Shown here one piece after another: positions 29,526-38,497 of a DNA stretch of 64,000 nucleotides. The DNA is from Alteromonas mediterranea DE (GTDB taxonomy: Bacteria; Pseudomonadota; Gammaproteobacteria; Enterobacterales; Alteromonadaceae), in assembly GCF_000020585.3 (NCBI RefSeq), contig NC_011138.3:522001-586000 (forward strand), given 5' to 3'. How positions within the stretch are numbered: the first letter of the stretch is position 1; each line of letters starts with the position of its first letter. The notes beneath the pieces are model-generated. The model had not been told where the DNA came from and did no database searches. It saw nothing but the letters and a program-made list of their open reading frames with translations. The translations under genes and the position numbers were made by a program.

Positions 29526-30383
29526 ATGTCGACAGAAAGTAATTACACGCCACCTGAAGTTTGGACACAGGCCGAAGGAGACGGCAATAAATGGGCGAGC
29601 ATCAACCGCCCAGTGTCTGGAGCAACGCACGAAGAAGCGCGCCAAATAGGCGAGCATGGACTGCAGCTTTATTCACTTGCCACACCAAACGGCCAGAAAG
29701 TTACTATTATGCTCGAAGAGCTTTTAGCTGCCGGCGTTAGCGAAGCACAATACGATGCGTGGTTAATCAATATAGGTGAGGGAGATCAATTTTCGTCGGG
29801 CTTTGTTGATGTTAACCCTAATAGCAAAATTCCTGCAATGGTTGATAGGACCACATCACCAGAGACCAAACTTTTTGAATCAGGTTCTATCTTAGTTTAT
29901 CTGGCCGAAAAATTCGGTAAGTTCATTCCACAGGACCCACACGCAAAAGCAGAGTGTTTTAACTGGCTATTTTGGCAGGTAGGCTCAGCGCCTTACCTTG
30001 GTGGCGGGTTTGGTCACTTTTATAGCTATGCACCCTACCCAATGGAATATCCCATAAACCGTTTCACCATGGAAACTAAGCGTCAACTAGACGTACTTGA
30101 TAAGCACCTTGCGAAAAATGAGTTTATGGCGGGGAGTGAGTACAGCATCGCAGATATGGCAATTTGGCCGTGGTATGGGAACTTGGTGTTAGGAAATTTA
30201 TACGACGCAGCTACTTTCCTTCAAGTGCACGAATACTCGAACCTTATGCGCTGGGCGAAGCAGTTAGAACAGCGCGAAGGCGTTAAACGGGGTCGCATTG
30301 TAAATAAAACATGGGGCGATGATGGGCAACTAGAAAATCGTCATAACGCGCAAGATATTGACGACGCACTCGCAAAAGCTTAA
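29526..30383 (+). CDS. yghU: Glutathione S-transferase-like disulfide reductase, YghU type
   Basis: 285 aa, closely similar in sequence to E. coli YghU, a nu-class GST with disulfide-bond oxidoreductase activity on glutathione derivatives. Conserved blocks are INRPVSGATHEE, LQLYSLATPNGQKVTIMLEE (glutathione-binding Thr/Asn region), VNPNSKIPAM, FESGSILVYLAEKFG, GGGFGHFYSYAP and YSIADMAIWPW. AAGGAA lies just before the ATG. It is followed by a REP-like hairpin shared with the 3' end of katA. A role in oxidative-stress defence together with the nearby catalase is plausible. Confidence 0.93.
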   Translation: MSTESNYTPPEVWTQAEGDGNKWASINRPVSGATHEEARQIGEHGLQLYSLATPNGQKVTIMLEELLAAGVSEAQYDAWLINIGEGDQFSSGFVDVNPNSKIPAMVDRTTSPETKLFESGSILVYLAEKFGKFIPQDPHAKAECFNWLFWQVGSAPYLGGGFGHFYSYAPYPMEYPINRFTMETKRQLDVLDKHLAKNEFMAGSEYSIADMAIWPWYGNLVLGNLYDAATFLQVHEYSNLMRWAKQLEQREGVKRGRIVNKTWGDDGQLENRHNAQDIDDALAKA

Positions 30384-30400
30384 GCACCATAAGTAGTTGG

Positions 30401-30425
30401 GGGCAGGGTCGTTACTCTGACCCCA
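30401..30425. repeat. REP-like GGGGTCAGAGTA element, copy 1 (degenerate)
   Basis: GGGTC-loop-GACCC hairpin with the 3' half TTACTCTGACCCCA, shared with the element at 32818-32855. It lies between the convergent yghU and the 30432-30959 gene. The 5' arm is degenerate. It may act as a transcript end. Confidence 0.55.
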
Positions 30426-30431
30426 TTGCTT

Positions 30432-30959
30432 TTAAATGAGTTCTGCCACGCTTTTTAAGTAAGCTTTTTGCAAAGGCGTGAAGTCCCAATTGCTTAACGC
30501 TTCTTGAAATTGAAAATCTCCAATACGCCCTTGCCAATTTATCTTTGGTGCTGAAGGCCACGTTTCTATGTACACCAACTTACCGTGAAGGCAATGAAGT
30601 ACTTCTAGCTTGGCTTGCTCTGTGCCGTCATAGGGCACTCGCTCGGTTACAATAGCGCCGTCCTCACAATCGGTATCAAAAAAAACAAAGCCACGATAGC
30701 TACCGCTTTGTGTAATGGTGACGAGCGAGGCGTAATCGCCGTTTTCAGATACCTTTCGTAAAGCCGGCAGTTGATTTTTCACTCGTTTAATCTGAATACG
30801 CTGAGACTCATCATGCCAGCGCCACCCTGAACTGCCCATAAATGTCAGCTCGCTATTTCTCTCGCTTATATCCATTAACGTTTTAAACGTATTCCACGAG
30901 GCTATCGCCACAATTAGCAGCATCAGTGCGCCTGTAATGTAGATAAGTAGTTTGGACAT
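30432..30959 (-). CDS. Membrane-anchored protein of unknown function
   Basis: 175 aa from ATG 30959 (MSKLLIYITGALMLLIVAIAS). The frame extends to 31046, but the later ATG begins a clean N-terminal transmembrane anchor. The remainder is a soluble, probably periplasmic domain with two Cys residues (DTDCEDGA, VLHCLHGK). No Shine-Dalgarno sequence is seen and the family is not recognised. Convergent with yghU and divergent from katA. Confidence 0.6.
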   Translation of the reverse strand: MSKLLIYITGALMLLIVAIASWNTFKTLMDISERNSELTFMGSSGWRWHDESQRIQIKRVKNQLPALRKVSENGDYASLVTITQSGSYRGFVFFDTDCEDGAIVTERVPYDGTEQAKLEVLHCLHGKLVYIETWPSAPKINWQGRIGDFQFQEALSNWDFTPLQKAYLKSVAELI

Positions 30960-31334
30960 AGCAAATAGTGAATTGATGAATTTTGAATAATTACGGTTTA
31001 AAGGCGGCAGTAGACTTTTATTGCATAAAAGTAATGCGCCCAGCACTTCGCGTAAAAAACGAAGATAACGAGTTTATTGTGAAGGTCTTCAATAGTTTCC
31101 TTTTTCAAAAGGGATAAGAAGTGACACGGCTCATTAATTTTGCTAATTCAAAATCGCGATTAGCATTATCTATTTAGTTTACTTTAATAGTTTAATGGGA
31201 TCGCTCATTATCTTTCTAAACGAAAAAGGTGATTAGAAGAATGTTTCAGAGTTCACCTTATGTAGTGCCTTGTTGAAGCGTTATCGTCATAAATTTGCTT
31301 CTTAACAGGCAAAACCGAACTAGAAGGAATTCGC
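30960..31334. other. Divergent intergenic region upstream of katA
   Basis: 375 bp, AT-rich, expected to hold the katA promoter. I searched by eye for an OxyR-type site (spaced ATAG/CTAT repeats) and found only loose matches around 31155-31180, which I do not call. No RNA gene seen. Confidence 0.4.
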
Positions 31335-32810
31335 ATGAGTAAGTGTCCATTTTCAGGTACAGCCATAAACCCTACCACGCTAACGTCTAGCAATGGTGCG
31401 CCCGTTGCTAATGACAACCAAAGTCGCACCGCCGGACCTCGTGGCCCTGTTACTTTCGACAACCACTATTTATTCGAGAAGCTTGCGCACTTTAACCGCG
31501 AGCGCATTCCTGAACGCGTAGTTCACGCTAGAGGTAGTGCAGCGTATGGTACTTTTACGCTTACTAAGAGTTTATCCGATTACACCATTGCCGACTTTCT
31601 TCAGCAAGAAGGACAGCAAACTAACGTCTTTCTACGTTTCTCTACAGTAGGTGGTGGTCAAGATTCAAGCGACTACGCTCGCGACCCCCGTGGTTTTTCT
31701 GTGAAGTTTTACACCGAACAGGGCAACTGGGATATGGTGGGCAATAATACGCCAGTGTTTTTCTTGCGAGATGGCATTAAGTTCCCTGATTTTATACACA
31801 GCCAGAAAAAGAACCCGCGAACTAACTTACCAGATCCGCAGGCGGTATATGAGTTTTGGGCGAACAATCCGCAGTCATTACACCAATCAACAATTTTGAT
31901 GTCAGATCGTGGTATTCCGCTGTCTTATCGCCACGTGAACGGCTACAGCTCTCATACATTGAGTTTATGGAATAAAGCCGGTGAGCGCTATTGGGTGAAG
32001 TGGCACTTTAAAACTAACCAAGGTATCAAAACGCTCACGAACGAAGAAGCAGCGAGAATGCCTGCTTACGGTGCGCAGCAAGACCTTGTTGAAAGTATCG
32101 ATAACGGTGACTTTCCATCTTGGACTGTAAACGTTCAAATTATGACGGAAGAAGAAGCGCGTAATTACCGTATTAACCCGTTTGACTTAACAAAGGTATG
32201 GCCACACAGCGACTTCCCGTTGATTGACGTGGGGCAACTGGAGTTAAATCGCAATGTGGAAAATTATTTTGCAGAAACAGAGCAAGCAGCGTTTGCGCCG
32301 AGCAATTTGGTACCGGGTATTGGCGTGTCGCCAGACAGGATGCTACAAGCGCGACTAATTGGATATCAAGATGCGCACAGGTACCGTATTGGCGCTAATT
32401 ACAACCAAATACCGGTAAATGCGCCACGCTGTCCAGTGCACAATTATCAGCGTGACGGTGCGTTTGCAGGCGTTAATCCAGCACTTGCGGGAAGTGGAGC
32501 AAACTTCTATCCAAATAACCGTGCGCGAGTTGGTGAGCCAGCCGAAGCGCCAGAAGTACAAGAGCCACCAATGCCGCTAGAGCAAGATGCATGGTTAGAT
32601 ATTTATGATAATCGTGATGAAGATAACTACTCTCAGGCAGGCGATTTGTACCGCATTATGAGTGAAGATCAGAAACAGCAGTTGGTACAGAATATCGCTG
32701 ATGGTCTAAGCCAAGCTACACAGGACGTGCAAGAGGCTATGTTCGTGCAATACGACTTAGCCGATAAAGACTACGGCGCCCGTGTAAGAAAGGCGGTAGC
32801 CAGCAGATAG
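31335..32810 (+). CDS. katA: Monofunctional haem catalase
   Basis: Decomposes hydrogen peroxide to water and oxygen. 491 aa, small-subunit (clade 3-like) catalase. The catalytic His is in ERVVHARGSAAYGTF, the catalytic Asn in DMVGNNTPVFFLRD, and the proximal haem Tyr in RLIGYQDAHRYRIGANY. No C-terminal flavodoxin-like domain. AAGGAA lies 6 nt before the ATG. Single gene, ended by a REP-like hairpin shared with the TetR gene. Confidence 0.96.
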   Translation: MSKCPFSGTAINPTTLTSSNGAPVANDNQSRTAGPRGPVTFDNHYLFEKLAHFNRERIPERVVHARGSAAYGTFTLTKSLSDYTIADFLQQEGQQTNVFLRFSTVGGGQDSSDYARDPRGFSVKFYTEQGNWDMVGNNTPVFFLRDGIKFPDFIHSQKKNPRTNLPDPQAVYEFWANNPQSLHQSTILMSDRGIPLSYRHVNGYSSHTLSLWNKAGERYWVKWHFKTNQGIKTLTNEEAARMPAYGAQQDLVESIDNGDFPSWTVNVQIMTEEEARNYRINPFDLTKVWPHSDFPLIDVGQLELNRNVENYFAETEQAAFAPSNLVPGIGVSPDRMLQARLIGYQDAHRYRIGANYNQIPVNAPRCPVHNYQRDGAFAGVNPALAGSGANFYPNNRARVGEPAEAPEVQEPPMPLEQDAWLDIYDNRDEDNYSQAGDLYRIMSEDQKQQLVQNIADGLSQATQDVQEAMFVQYDLADKDYGARVRKAVASR

Positions 32811-32817
32811 AGTAAAT

Positions 32818-32855
32818 GGGGTCAGAGTTAATTACTGAAAAAATACTCTGACCCC
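32818..32855. repeat. REP-like GGGGTCAGAGT element, copy 2
   Basis: GGGGTCAGAGT and ACTCTGACCCC form a perfect 11-bp stem around a 16-nt loop, followed on the plus strand by CGTTTTG. It lies between the convergent katA and tetR-type genes and could terminate both. The arm sequence recurs at 30401-30425. Confidence 0.7.
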
Positions 32856-32862
32856 CGTTTTG

Positions 32863-33441
32863 TTACTGGGTCGCAACTAGAGCGTAAACGTGCAGGCGAA
32901 TAGCTTGAAGCGCACGGTCTTTCCAATTGTTCCAAGTTATTCGATTACTAATTTCATGCTGGTTAAGCGTGATATAGCCGTGATTTAATGCCCAAATCTG
33001 CATTGCTATGTCCTGCTTTTCTTCAACGGATAGGTCTTTTTTGGCAAGGCTAGCAGTAAGCGTTGCAAGCGTTGTAAAGACGTTTTTACCGGCCTCTATT
33101 GCTTTATCAGAAGGGGTGTAACCCTTCAGCTCAGAAGCAAATATCAGGTGATAGTGTGCGGTATGCGATTCAGAAAAATTTAGAATACGCTCGCACACAT
33201 TAATCACTTTTTCGGCCGCAGTATTGCCATCTGCAGCTTTCATTTCTTTTTCGACTAGCTCAACGCCTTCGATATATAGCGCATCTAAAATGCCTTGCTT
33301 ACCTTTAAAATGGCTGTAAATGCCTATGGTAGACATACCGGCACCTTCTGCAATTGCACGCACGCTTAACGCATTAGTGCCGCCCTTTAAAAACAAAGCC
33401 GAAGCAGCCTCTAAAATTTTTTGTCGAGTATCGTTCTTCAT
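32863..33441 (-). CDS. TetR/AcrR family transcriptional regulator
   Basis: 192 aa from ATG 33441 (MKNDTRQKILEAASALF); the frame extends to 33465. The N-terminal TetR helix-turn-helix is clear: TRQKILEAASALFLKGG...LSVRAIAEGAGMSTIGIYSHFKGKQGILDAL. The C-terminal ligand domain is of the WHG type (ALNHGYITLNQHE). It binds DNA as a dimer, usually repressing neighbours until a small ligand binds. The target cannot be told; the alpha/beta hydrolase gene upstream on the same strand is one candidate. Confidence 0.9.
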   Translation of the reverse strand: MKNDTRQKILEAASALFLKGGTNALSVRAIAEGAGMSTIGIYSHFKGKQGILDALYIEGVELVEKEMKAADGNTAAEKVINVCERILNFSESHTAHYHLIFASELKGYTPSDKAIEAGKNVFTTLATLTASLAKKDLSVEEKQDIAMQIWALNHGYITLNQHEISNRITWNNWKDRALQAIRLHVYALVATQ

Positions 33442-33744
33442 TACCACACTACTTACAATATGCATAAGATAACGCCGTTATGCAGGGTTCGTTTATAACG
33501 CTTTTATTTATCTCGGCTAACGCTTTATCTACTTAAGCGCAGGATAAAAATAACTATAGATGAAAACTGGGGAATTAACCCGTGATAATTAGGTGGTGAG
33601 CGCGAGAGTAGTACTTGGTTATGCCTTCACGAGAAAACGGGTTAATACTCGCTGTGTGATTGTTCGTGGCCGACTGTAAAGGAGTGGTACCTGCTGACAC
33701 AGTAATGATATACAAAGTGTGAAGCATAAGAACCTACGTAGGGA

Positions 33745-34611
33745 TTAAAAATACTGTCTTATGTAATCGGTGACCTTAGGCCATAGGTGCTGACATTTTC
33801 GCGAAAAAAACTTCATGTGACCTATTTCTTTTACGTTATAGGTTTGCGGATCGAGCTCTTCCACTTCCGCTTCCATATTGGGGAAAACGCTAATCATATC
33901 GTGGACGTTGTGAATATTAGCAATGTCGTCGTCATTGGCGAGTAGCCACTTTGAAGGCATTTGAATGGTGTCGTAGTGGTGTTGGTTAACATCACTACCA
34001 AACCCTGTTTTTACGTAGCCTTTACCGTTACACCATTTCTGCCATTGGCGCGCCACTTTTTTAGGTAATGGCTCTCCCATGCCTACCCACTGAGATTTCG
34101 TATGGCCGAACAGTAAATTACTCACAGGGATATAGAAATTCATAAAGAAATGCGCTTTTAGCAAATAGCTCTTACGCATGTTTCTTAAGCTACCTGATGA
34201 ACTGCCAAAGTTACAAAAAGCAGTGAGGTCGTGTACGTTATGCATCAAACCCAGCAGTTGACCACCTGCACTGTGACCAACAAGAAAATAAGGCACATTA
34301 GGGAAATGAATCTTTAGTGTCTCCAGCACCGCCGGCATATCTTGTTCACCCCAGGTTACTAGCGAGGCATCACTTTGTTTAACACTGCCCTTTACCGACC
34401 CGCCAATGCCTCGGTTATCGAACGTGATAACGCCAAACCCTTGCTTACATAAATAAGTGGCAAACGCGCTGTAGAATTGACGTTTAATGCCTGTTGCAGG
34501 ACCAATCATAATCGCTGCCTTCGCAGGCTGTCTGGGAGTGAAAAGCGTTGCGCTTAAACGCATGCTGTCCTTGCACGTTACCGTAATGTCGTTAGGCTTT
34601 GCGGTGCTCAC
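33745..34611 (-). CDS. Alpha/beta hydrolase (serine aminopeptidase S33-like)
   Basis: 288-aa soluble hydrolase. Oxyanion region GPATGIKRQFYSAFATYL, strand FDNRGIGGS, nucleophile elbow GHSAGG (about residue 117). The catalytic Asp is probably in the NDDDIANIHN region and the His in KEIGHMKFF near the C terminus. Substrate unknown; members act on esters or lipids. A 279-nt gap separates it from the TetR gene downstream. Confidence 0.82.
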   Translation of the reverse strand: MSTAKPNDITVTCKDSMRLSATLFTPRQPAKAAIMIGPATGIKRQFYSAFATYLCKQGFGVITFDNRGIGGSVKGSVKQSDASLVTWGEQDMPAVLETLKIHFPNVPYFLVGHSAGGQLLGLMHNVHDLTAFCNFGSSSGSLRNMRKSYLLKAHFFMNFYIPVSNLLFGHTKSQWVGMGEPLPKKVARQWQKWCNGKGYVKTGFGSDVNQHHYDTIQMPSKWLLANDDDIANIHNVHDMISVFPNMEAEVEELDPQTYNVKEIGHMKFFSRKCQHLWPKVTDYIRQYF

Positions 34612-34744
34612 TAGGTGTACCTTACTCTTTAACTTCTACCTGGTCATACCAGTAAAGCGTTCTTCAGCAGAGTTTGCAATGAAAAGATTTATTTCAATTT
34701 GTGATAAACGCATATTAGGTTTAGCTAGATCTTTGGAAACTTAG

Positions 34745-36988
34745 TTAAGCCTGCGCTTTTGATGCACTTATCCAGTGCTCGATGGGGGCTGGTTTACCGA
34801 AGAGGTAACCTTGAAAATGTTTAAACCCCATGTCTTTTAGTACTGACAATTGGGCGCGTGTTTCTACCCCCTCTGCGATTGTCTGCATTTCTAAACTCTT
34901 AGCTAGGTCTAACGTCATCTTAACGATTTTTCGGTGTCGCTCAGAGGTTTCTACCCGTTCCACGAACTCTCGGTCCACCTTTATAATACTTGCTGACATA
35001 TCAATCAGTTGCGATAGTGACGCGTGACCAGTACCAAAATCGTCAATAATAATGGTGGCCCCTACGTTCGACAAAGACGTTAAGCGACGCTTGGTTTCAT
35101 TGTGGCTGGCCAGTACTGACGTCTCCGTAAGCTCTAATTTTAATCGCTTACCGAGTTCAGGGCTTTCAGAATAGCGACGCAAAAGCTTTTCATAGAAGAG
35201 ATCGCTGAGCAATTCAGGCCCAGACAAATTAATGGCTAACGGAACAGGGGGCAAGCCTGCCGGCCACGACTTGATAAGTTCAAGCGTGCCATCGATAATT
35301 TTCTGAGTAAAAAGCACTTCCCATTTATTTTGTTCCACCAGAGGAAGAAACTGATAAGGTTGAAGCACGGTTCCTGTTTTTGGCTCTTTTAACCGCGCAA
35401 GTATTTCATAACCGACAATGTTACCGTTAATGTCGACCTGTGGCTGAAGGTACAAGGCGAGACAGCCGTTATCGAGCAACATTTTTACGTTGTCTTTCTG
35501 CTGGGTGTTTTCCCTAATGGTTTTTACCGTGTTGACTCTGAACGATACAATTGGTGAAAGTTCACTGCTTTGGCTTAAGGCGATAGCGCAGCATTCTGCC
35601 GCAGCATCAACGTTAATCTCTCTAGTTGCGTGATAATGACCGACGCGCCATGATAAGGGATGTTCCACTTTTGCGCTGGCCGAATCTATCATCATGCTTG
35701 AGGGTAACTTACGCGCTAAATATTCCTCGATAGTTTTTTGAGCAAGGTGTTTAGTGTTTAGCGTAAATAGAAACTTCGCCCCAGGGAATTGGTAGATACT
35801 AACATCGGTCGGCAATTCACTTTGGAGTAGCGCCGCAGCACGCAACAGGAGTTGATCACCCTGACTATAACCATACTGCAGATTGACCTCTCGCAAATTG
35901 GCTAATTTCAATAGCACAATATGGCGATTTAAAATGCTCTCACTCGATTCTGTCTTTTTCCAGAAGTGGTGGTTTTTTAATCCAGTGAGTTCATTGACGT
36001 AGAGCTTTTCAAACTGCTGCTTTTTGAATGCATCGAATTCACGCATATTCTTTTTTGACGCAGATAAATCGTGGCAGTGGATCAGCTGCTTTTTGTGATG
36101 CTCTAAACTGGCTGGCTGTAGCTTGAATTCTCGTTCGGGAGCATTGCAGATAGAGGCAAGCTGATTGACTCCGCGAGTTATGGGTAACGAAAGGGCGAAG
36201 AGATCTTGAATGTATTCACCATCAGGATTGTGCCTTTTCAAAAGTGCCCGTGCCGCTTTGTTCGCTTGCAAAATTCGCCCTTTGTCATCGCAAAAAAATG
36301 ACGGCGTTCCGCCGTTATTAAAAATTTCTTGATAACGGCTAACTAACTTATTGAGCTTTTTACTTTGTAGCAAGTTATGTTCAGCTTGCCTTTCAAGTGA
36401 AGACATAACGCGTAACACAGCCATGGGAATGCAAAAGTTAAAGAACAAAAAGATTAACGAGGCAAGGTAAGTATGGGTATCTGGCAATGTAATGTCGATA
36501 CCGAATAATGGCGAAAGCTGGGTGTTATTGAGTAACAGGTAAAAAGGAATAAAGTTCAATAACATACTGGCAATAGATGCTTTCACGCCATACAACACCC
36601 TAACAATAATAGGCAGTGTAAATAGCAGTAACAGACCATACCTTGCTGACATAAGGTCGAGAGTGAAAAATAAAATACATAGCGAGGCCCCTACCACCGC
36701 TAACACTAAACAAGCGGAGGCGAGTTTTATGTGTTATAAGCCGATGGCAAGCGTAGCGAAGAGAAAAGCACTAAAGCCCAGAGTGAGGTACATGACATAG
36801 TAAAGTTTTTGTACATAGGCTGTATAGGATGAATGTATAACGATGGCAGAAGTAAGTATCACGCCAATCAACAAGATAGTGCGAAGTACACTAAGCCGCC
36901 AGATATTCGCGTCTGTGGTTTTTAAATTATCGTCATTCAGTAAGAGATAGTTTTTAATTATTTTTGTTATTTTAGCAATCACTAGCAA
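34745..36988 (-). pseudogene. Membrane GGDEF-like/EAL protein interrupted by an in-frame stop codon
   Basis: Two frames, 36734-36988 (84 aa) and 34745-36706 (653 aa from GTG), lie in the same reading frame and are separated only by TAA at 36734-36736. Reading through it would give about 747 aa. The membrane segments are continuous across the stop (FLFATLAIGL-stop-HIKLASACLVLAVVG), so this looks like one gene with a nonsense change; CAA to TAA would do it. Downstream are further transmembrane helices, a PAS-like region, a degenerate GGDEF domain (FPGAKF in place of RGGDEF) and an EAL domain with an intact motif as EIL (GYEILARLK) plus ELTET, DDFGTGHAS, KVDREF and AEGVET, i.e. a likely c-di-GMP phosphodiesterase. 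The 5' end is at TTG 36988 or GTG 36982, neither with a clear ribosome-binding site. Reinitiation at GTG 36706 is conceivable but unsupported. Confidence 0.8.
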
Positions 36989-37131
36989 ACCACGGACGTA
37001 AAAATATGTTCAATACTAGAATCAAATGGTTATCGCGAGGATACCGCGTATCAATATAACGTTATACGTGGATTAGTGGTAGCTTTAAAGCTATTAAGTG
37101 TAATTCGTATTCTCTAATGGGAGAAAGGAGC

Positions 37132-37160
37132 AACGCTTTCCTTAATAATATGAAAGCGTT
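37132..37160. other. Inverted repeat downstream of argA
   Basis: AACGCTTTC, 11-nt loop, GAAAGCGTT: a perfect 9-bp stem 12 nt after the argA stop. No T-run follows on the minus strand, so it may be an mRNA 3'-end stabiliser or a weak terminator of the arg operon. Confidence 0.5.
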
Positions 37161-37171
37161 ATCATGCTTAT

Positions 37172-38482
37172 CTACACCGATAAGGTGAATACCTTAGAAT
37201 TGCGTTGGAAGTTATACAGTTCTTTTTTTACGGCGGGTAAAGCGCCAATATCGGCAGGCTCAAAACCCTGCTCCAAGAACCAGTGAGCGGTCACCGTAGT
37301 TAACACGAAGATACTATGTATATCCGCTTCTTTGGCACGCGCACGTACTTCATCTAAGATACGCTCGCCGCGGTTTTTACCGCGATAATCTTGGTGCGTT
37401 GCCACGCAAGCTAACTCCGCACAGCCGTCTTCGGGATAAAGGTACAACGCCGCACAGGCGATGATCATACCGTCACGCACTATTACAATGAACTGATTAA
37501 TTTCATTCTCTAATCGTTCACGAGAGCGCTTTACTAGCACACCACTTTCTTCCAGTGGCTTGATAAGCTTTAAAATACCGCCCACATCTTCAATAGTGGC
37601 CGCGCGTAGCTGCTCGTAGTGGTGCTCCATCACTAGTGAGCCAGTGCCGTCTCGGGTGAACAGTTCTTGAAGTAACGCGCCATCTTTTTCATAGCTAATA
37701 CAGTGGGCGCGGGGAACGCCTGCCGCTACGCTGGTGGTAAGCGCGCTAAGCACCGTATCTTCTGTGGTGATATCGCCTGCCATCATGAGCTGCTCTAGCT
37801 GTGGGCGCTCAATAGTACGTAATAAACGGCCTTCACGGTTATACACGCCATCATAGTTCGAGAACACAATAAGCTTGTCAGCTTTTAGCGCAATGGCTGC
37901 CTGTGTGGCGACATCTTCATGGGATAAGTTAAACACTTCACCCGTTGATGAGTAGCCCATGGGGGATAACAGCACAATCGAGCCATCGTTAAGGTGATCG
38001 CTAATTCCCGTCGTATCGATACGGCGAACTAATCCCGTGTTTTCAAAATCCACACCACCGCGCACACCCATAGGTTTGGCAACCACCAAGTTACCCGAGC
38101 AGACGCGAATTTGAGAACCGTGCATAGGCGAGTTCGGCAAGCCCATAGTAAGCAGAGCTTCTACCTGAGAGCGTACCGAGCCAGCGGCATCTTTTACGCA
38201 CTCTAGCGTTTGCTTATCGGTAATGCGCACGCCGCTTTCAAATCTACCCTCAATGTTGCGAAGGGCAACACGTTGGTCAATTTGCGGCCTTGCACCATGC
38301 ACCACCACCACGCGTACGCCCAAGCTATTTAACAGAGCGATGTCGTGAATAATATTCGGAAAATTAGGGTGTTCGATGGCTTCGCCACCGAACATCAAGA
38401 CAAAGGTTTTTCCCTGATGAGCATTAATGTATGGCAGTGAACTGCGAAACAGCTTGATGCCGTCATGATGCGCTAATACCAT
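37172..38482 (-). CDS. argA: N-acetylglutamate synthase
   Basis: First committed step of arginine synthesis: glutamate + acetyl-CoA to N-acetylglutamate, normally feedback-inhibited by arginine. 436 aa. The N-terminal amino-acid-kinase-like domain (about 1-290) has FVLMFGGEAIEHPNF and VVVHGARPQIDQR; the C-terminal GNAT acetyltransferase domain (about 295-436) has the acetyl-CoA loop HQDYRGKNRGERIL. Last gene of argCBFGHA, 15 nt after argH. Some marine relatives carry an argH-argA fusion; here the two are separate. Confidence 0.96.
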   Translation of the reverse strand: MVLAHHDGIKLFRSSLPYINAHQGKTFVLMFGGEAIEHPNFPNIIHDIALLNSLGVRVVVVHGARPQIDQRVALRNIEGRFESGVRITDKQTLECVKDAAGSVRSQVEALLTMGLPNSPMHGSQIRVCSGNLVVAKPMGVRGGVDFENTGLVRRIDTTGISDHLNDGSIVLLSPMGYSSTGEVFNLSHEDVATQAAIALKADKLIVFSNYDGVYNREGRLLRTIERPQLEQLMMAGDITTEDTVLSALTTSVAAGVPRAHCISYEKDGALLQELFTRDGTGSLVMEHHYEQLRAATIEDVGGILKLIKPLEESGVLVKRSRERLENEINQFIVIVRDGMIIACAALYLYPEDGCAELACVATHQDYRGKNRGERILDEVRARAKEADIHSIFVLTTVTAHWFLEQGFEPADIGALPAVKKELYNFQRNSKVFTLSV

Positions 38483-38497
38483 CCTAGTGTTCCTTAA

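Noticed and set aside
31140..31200. OxyR-type binding site before katA
   Set aside because: ATAG/CTAT-like elements are present but spacing and symmetry do not fit the consensus.
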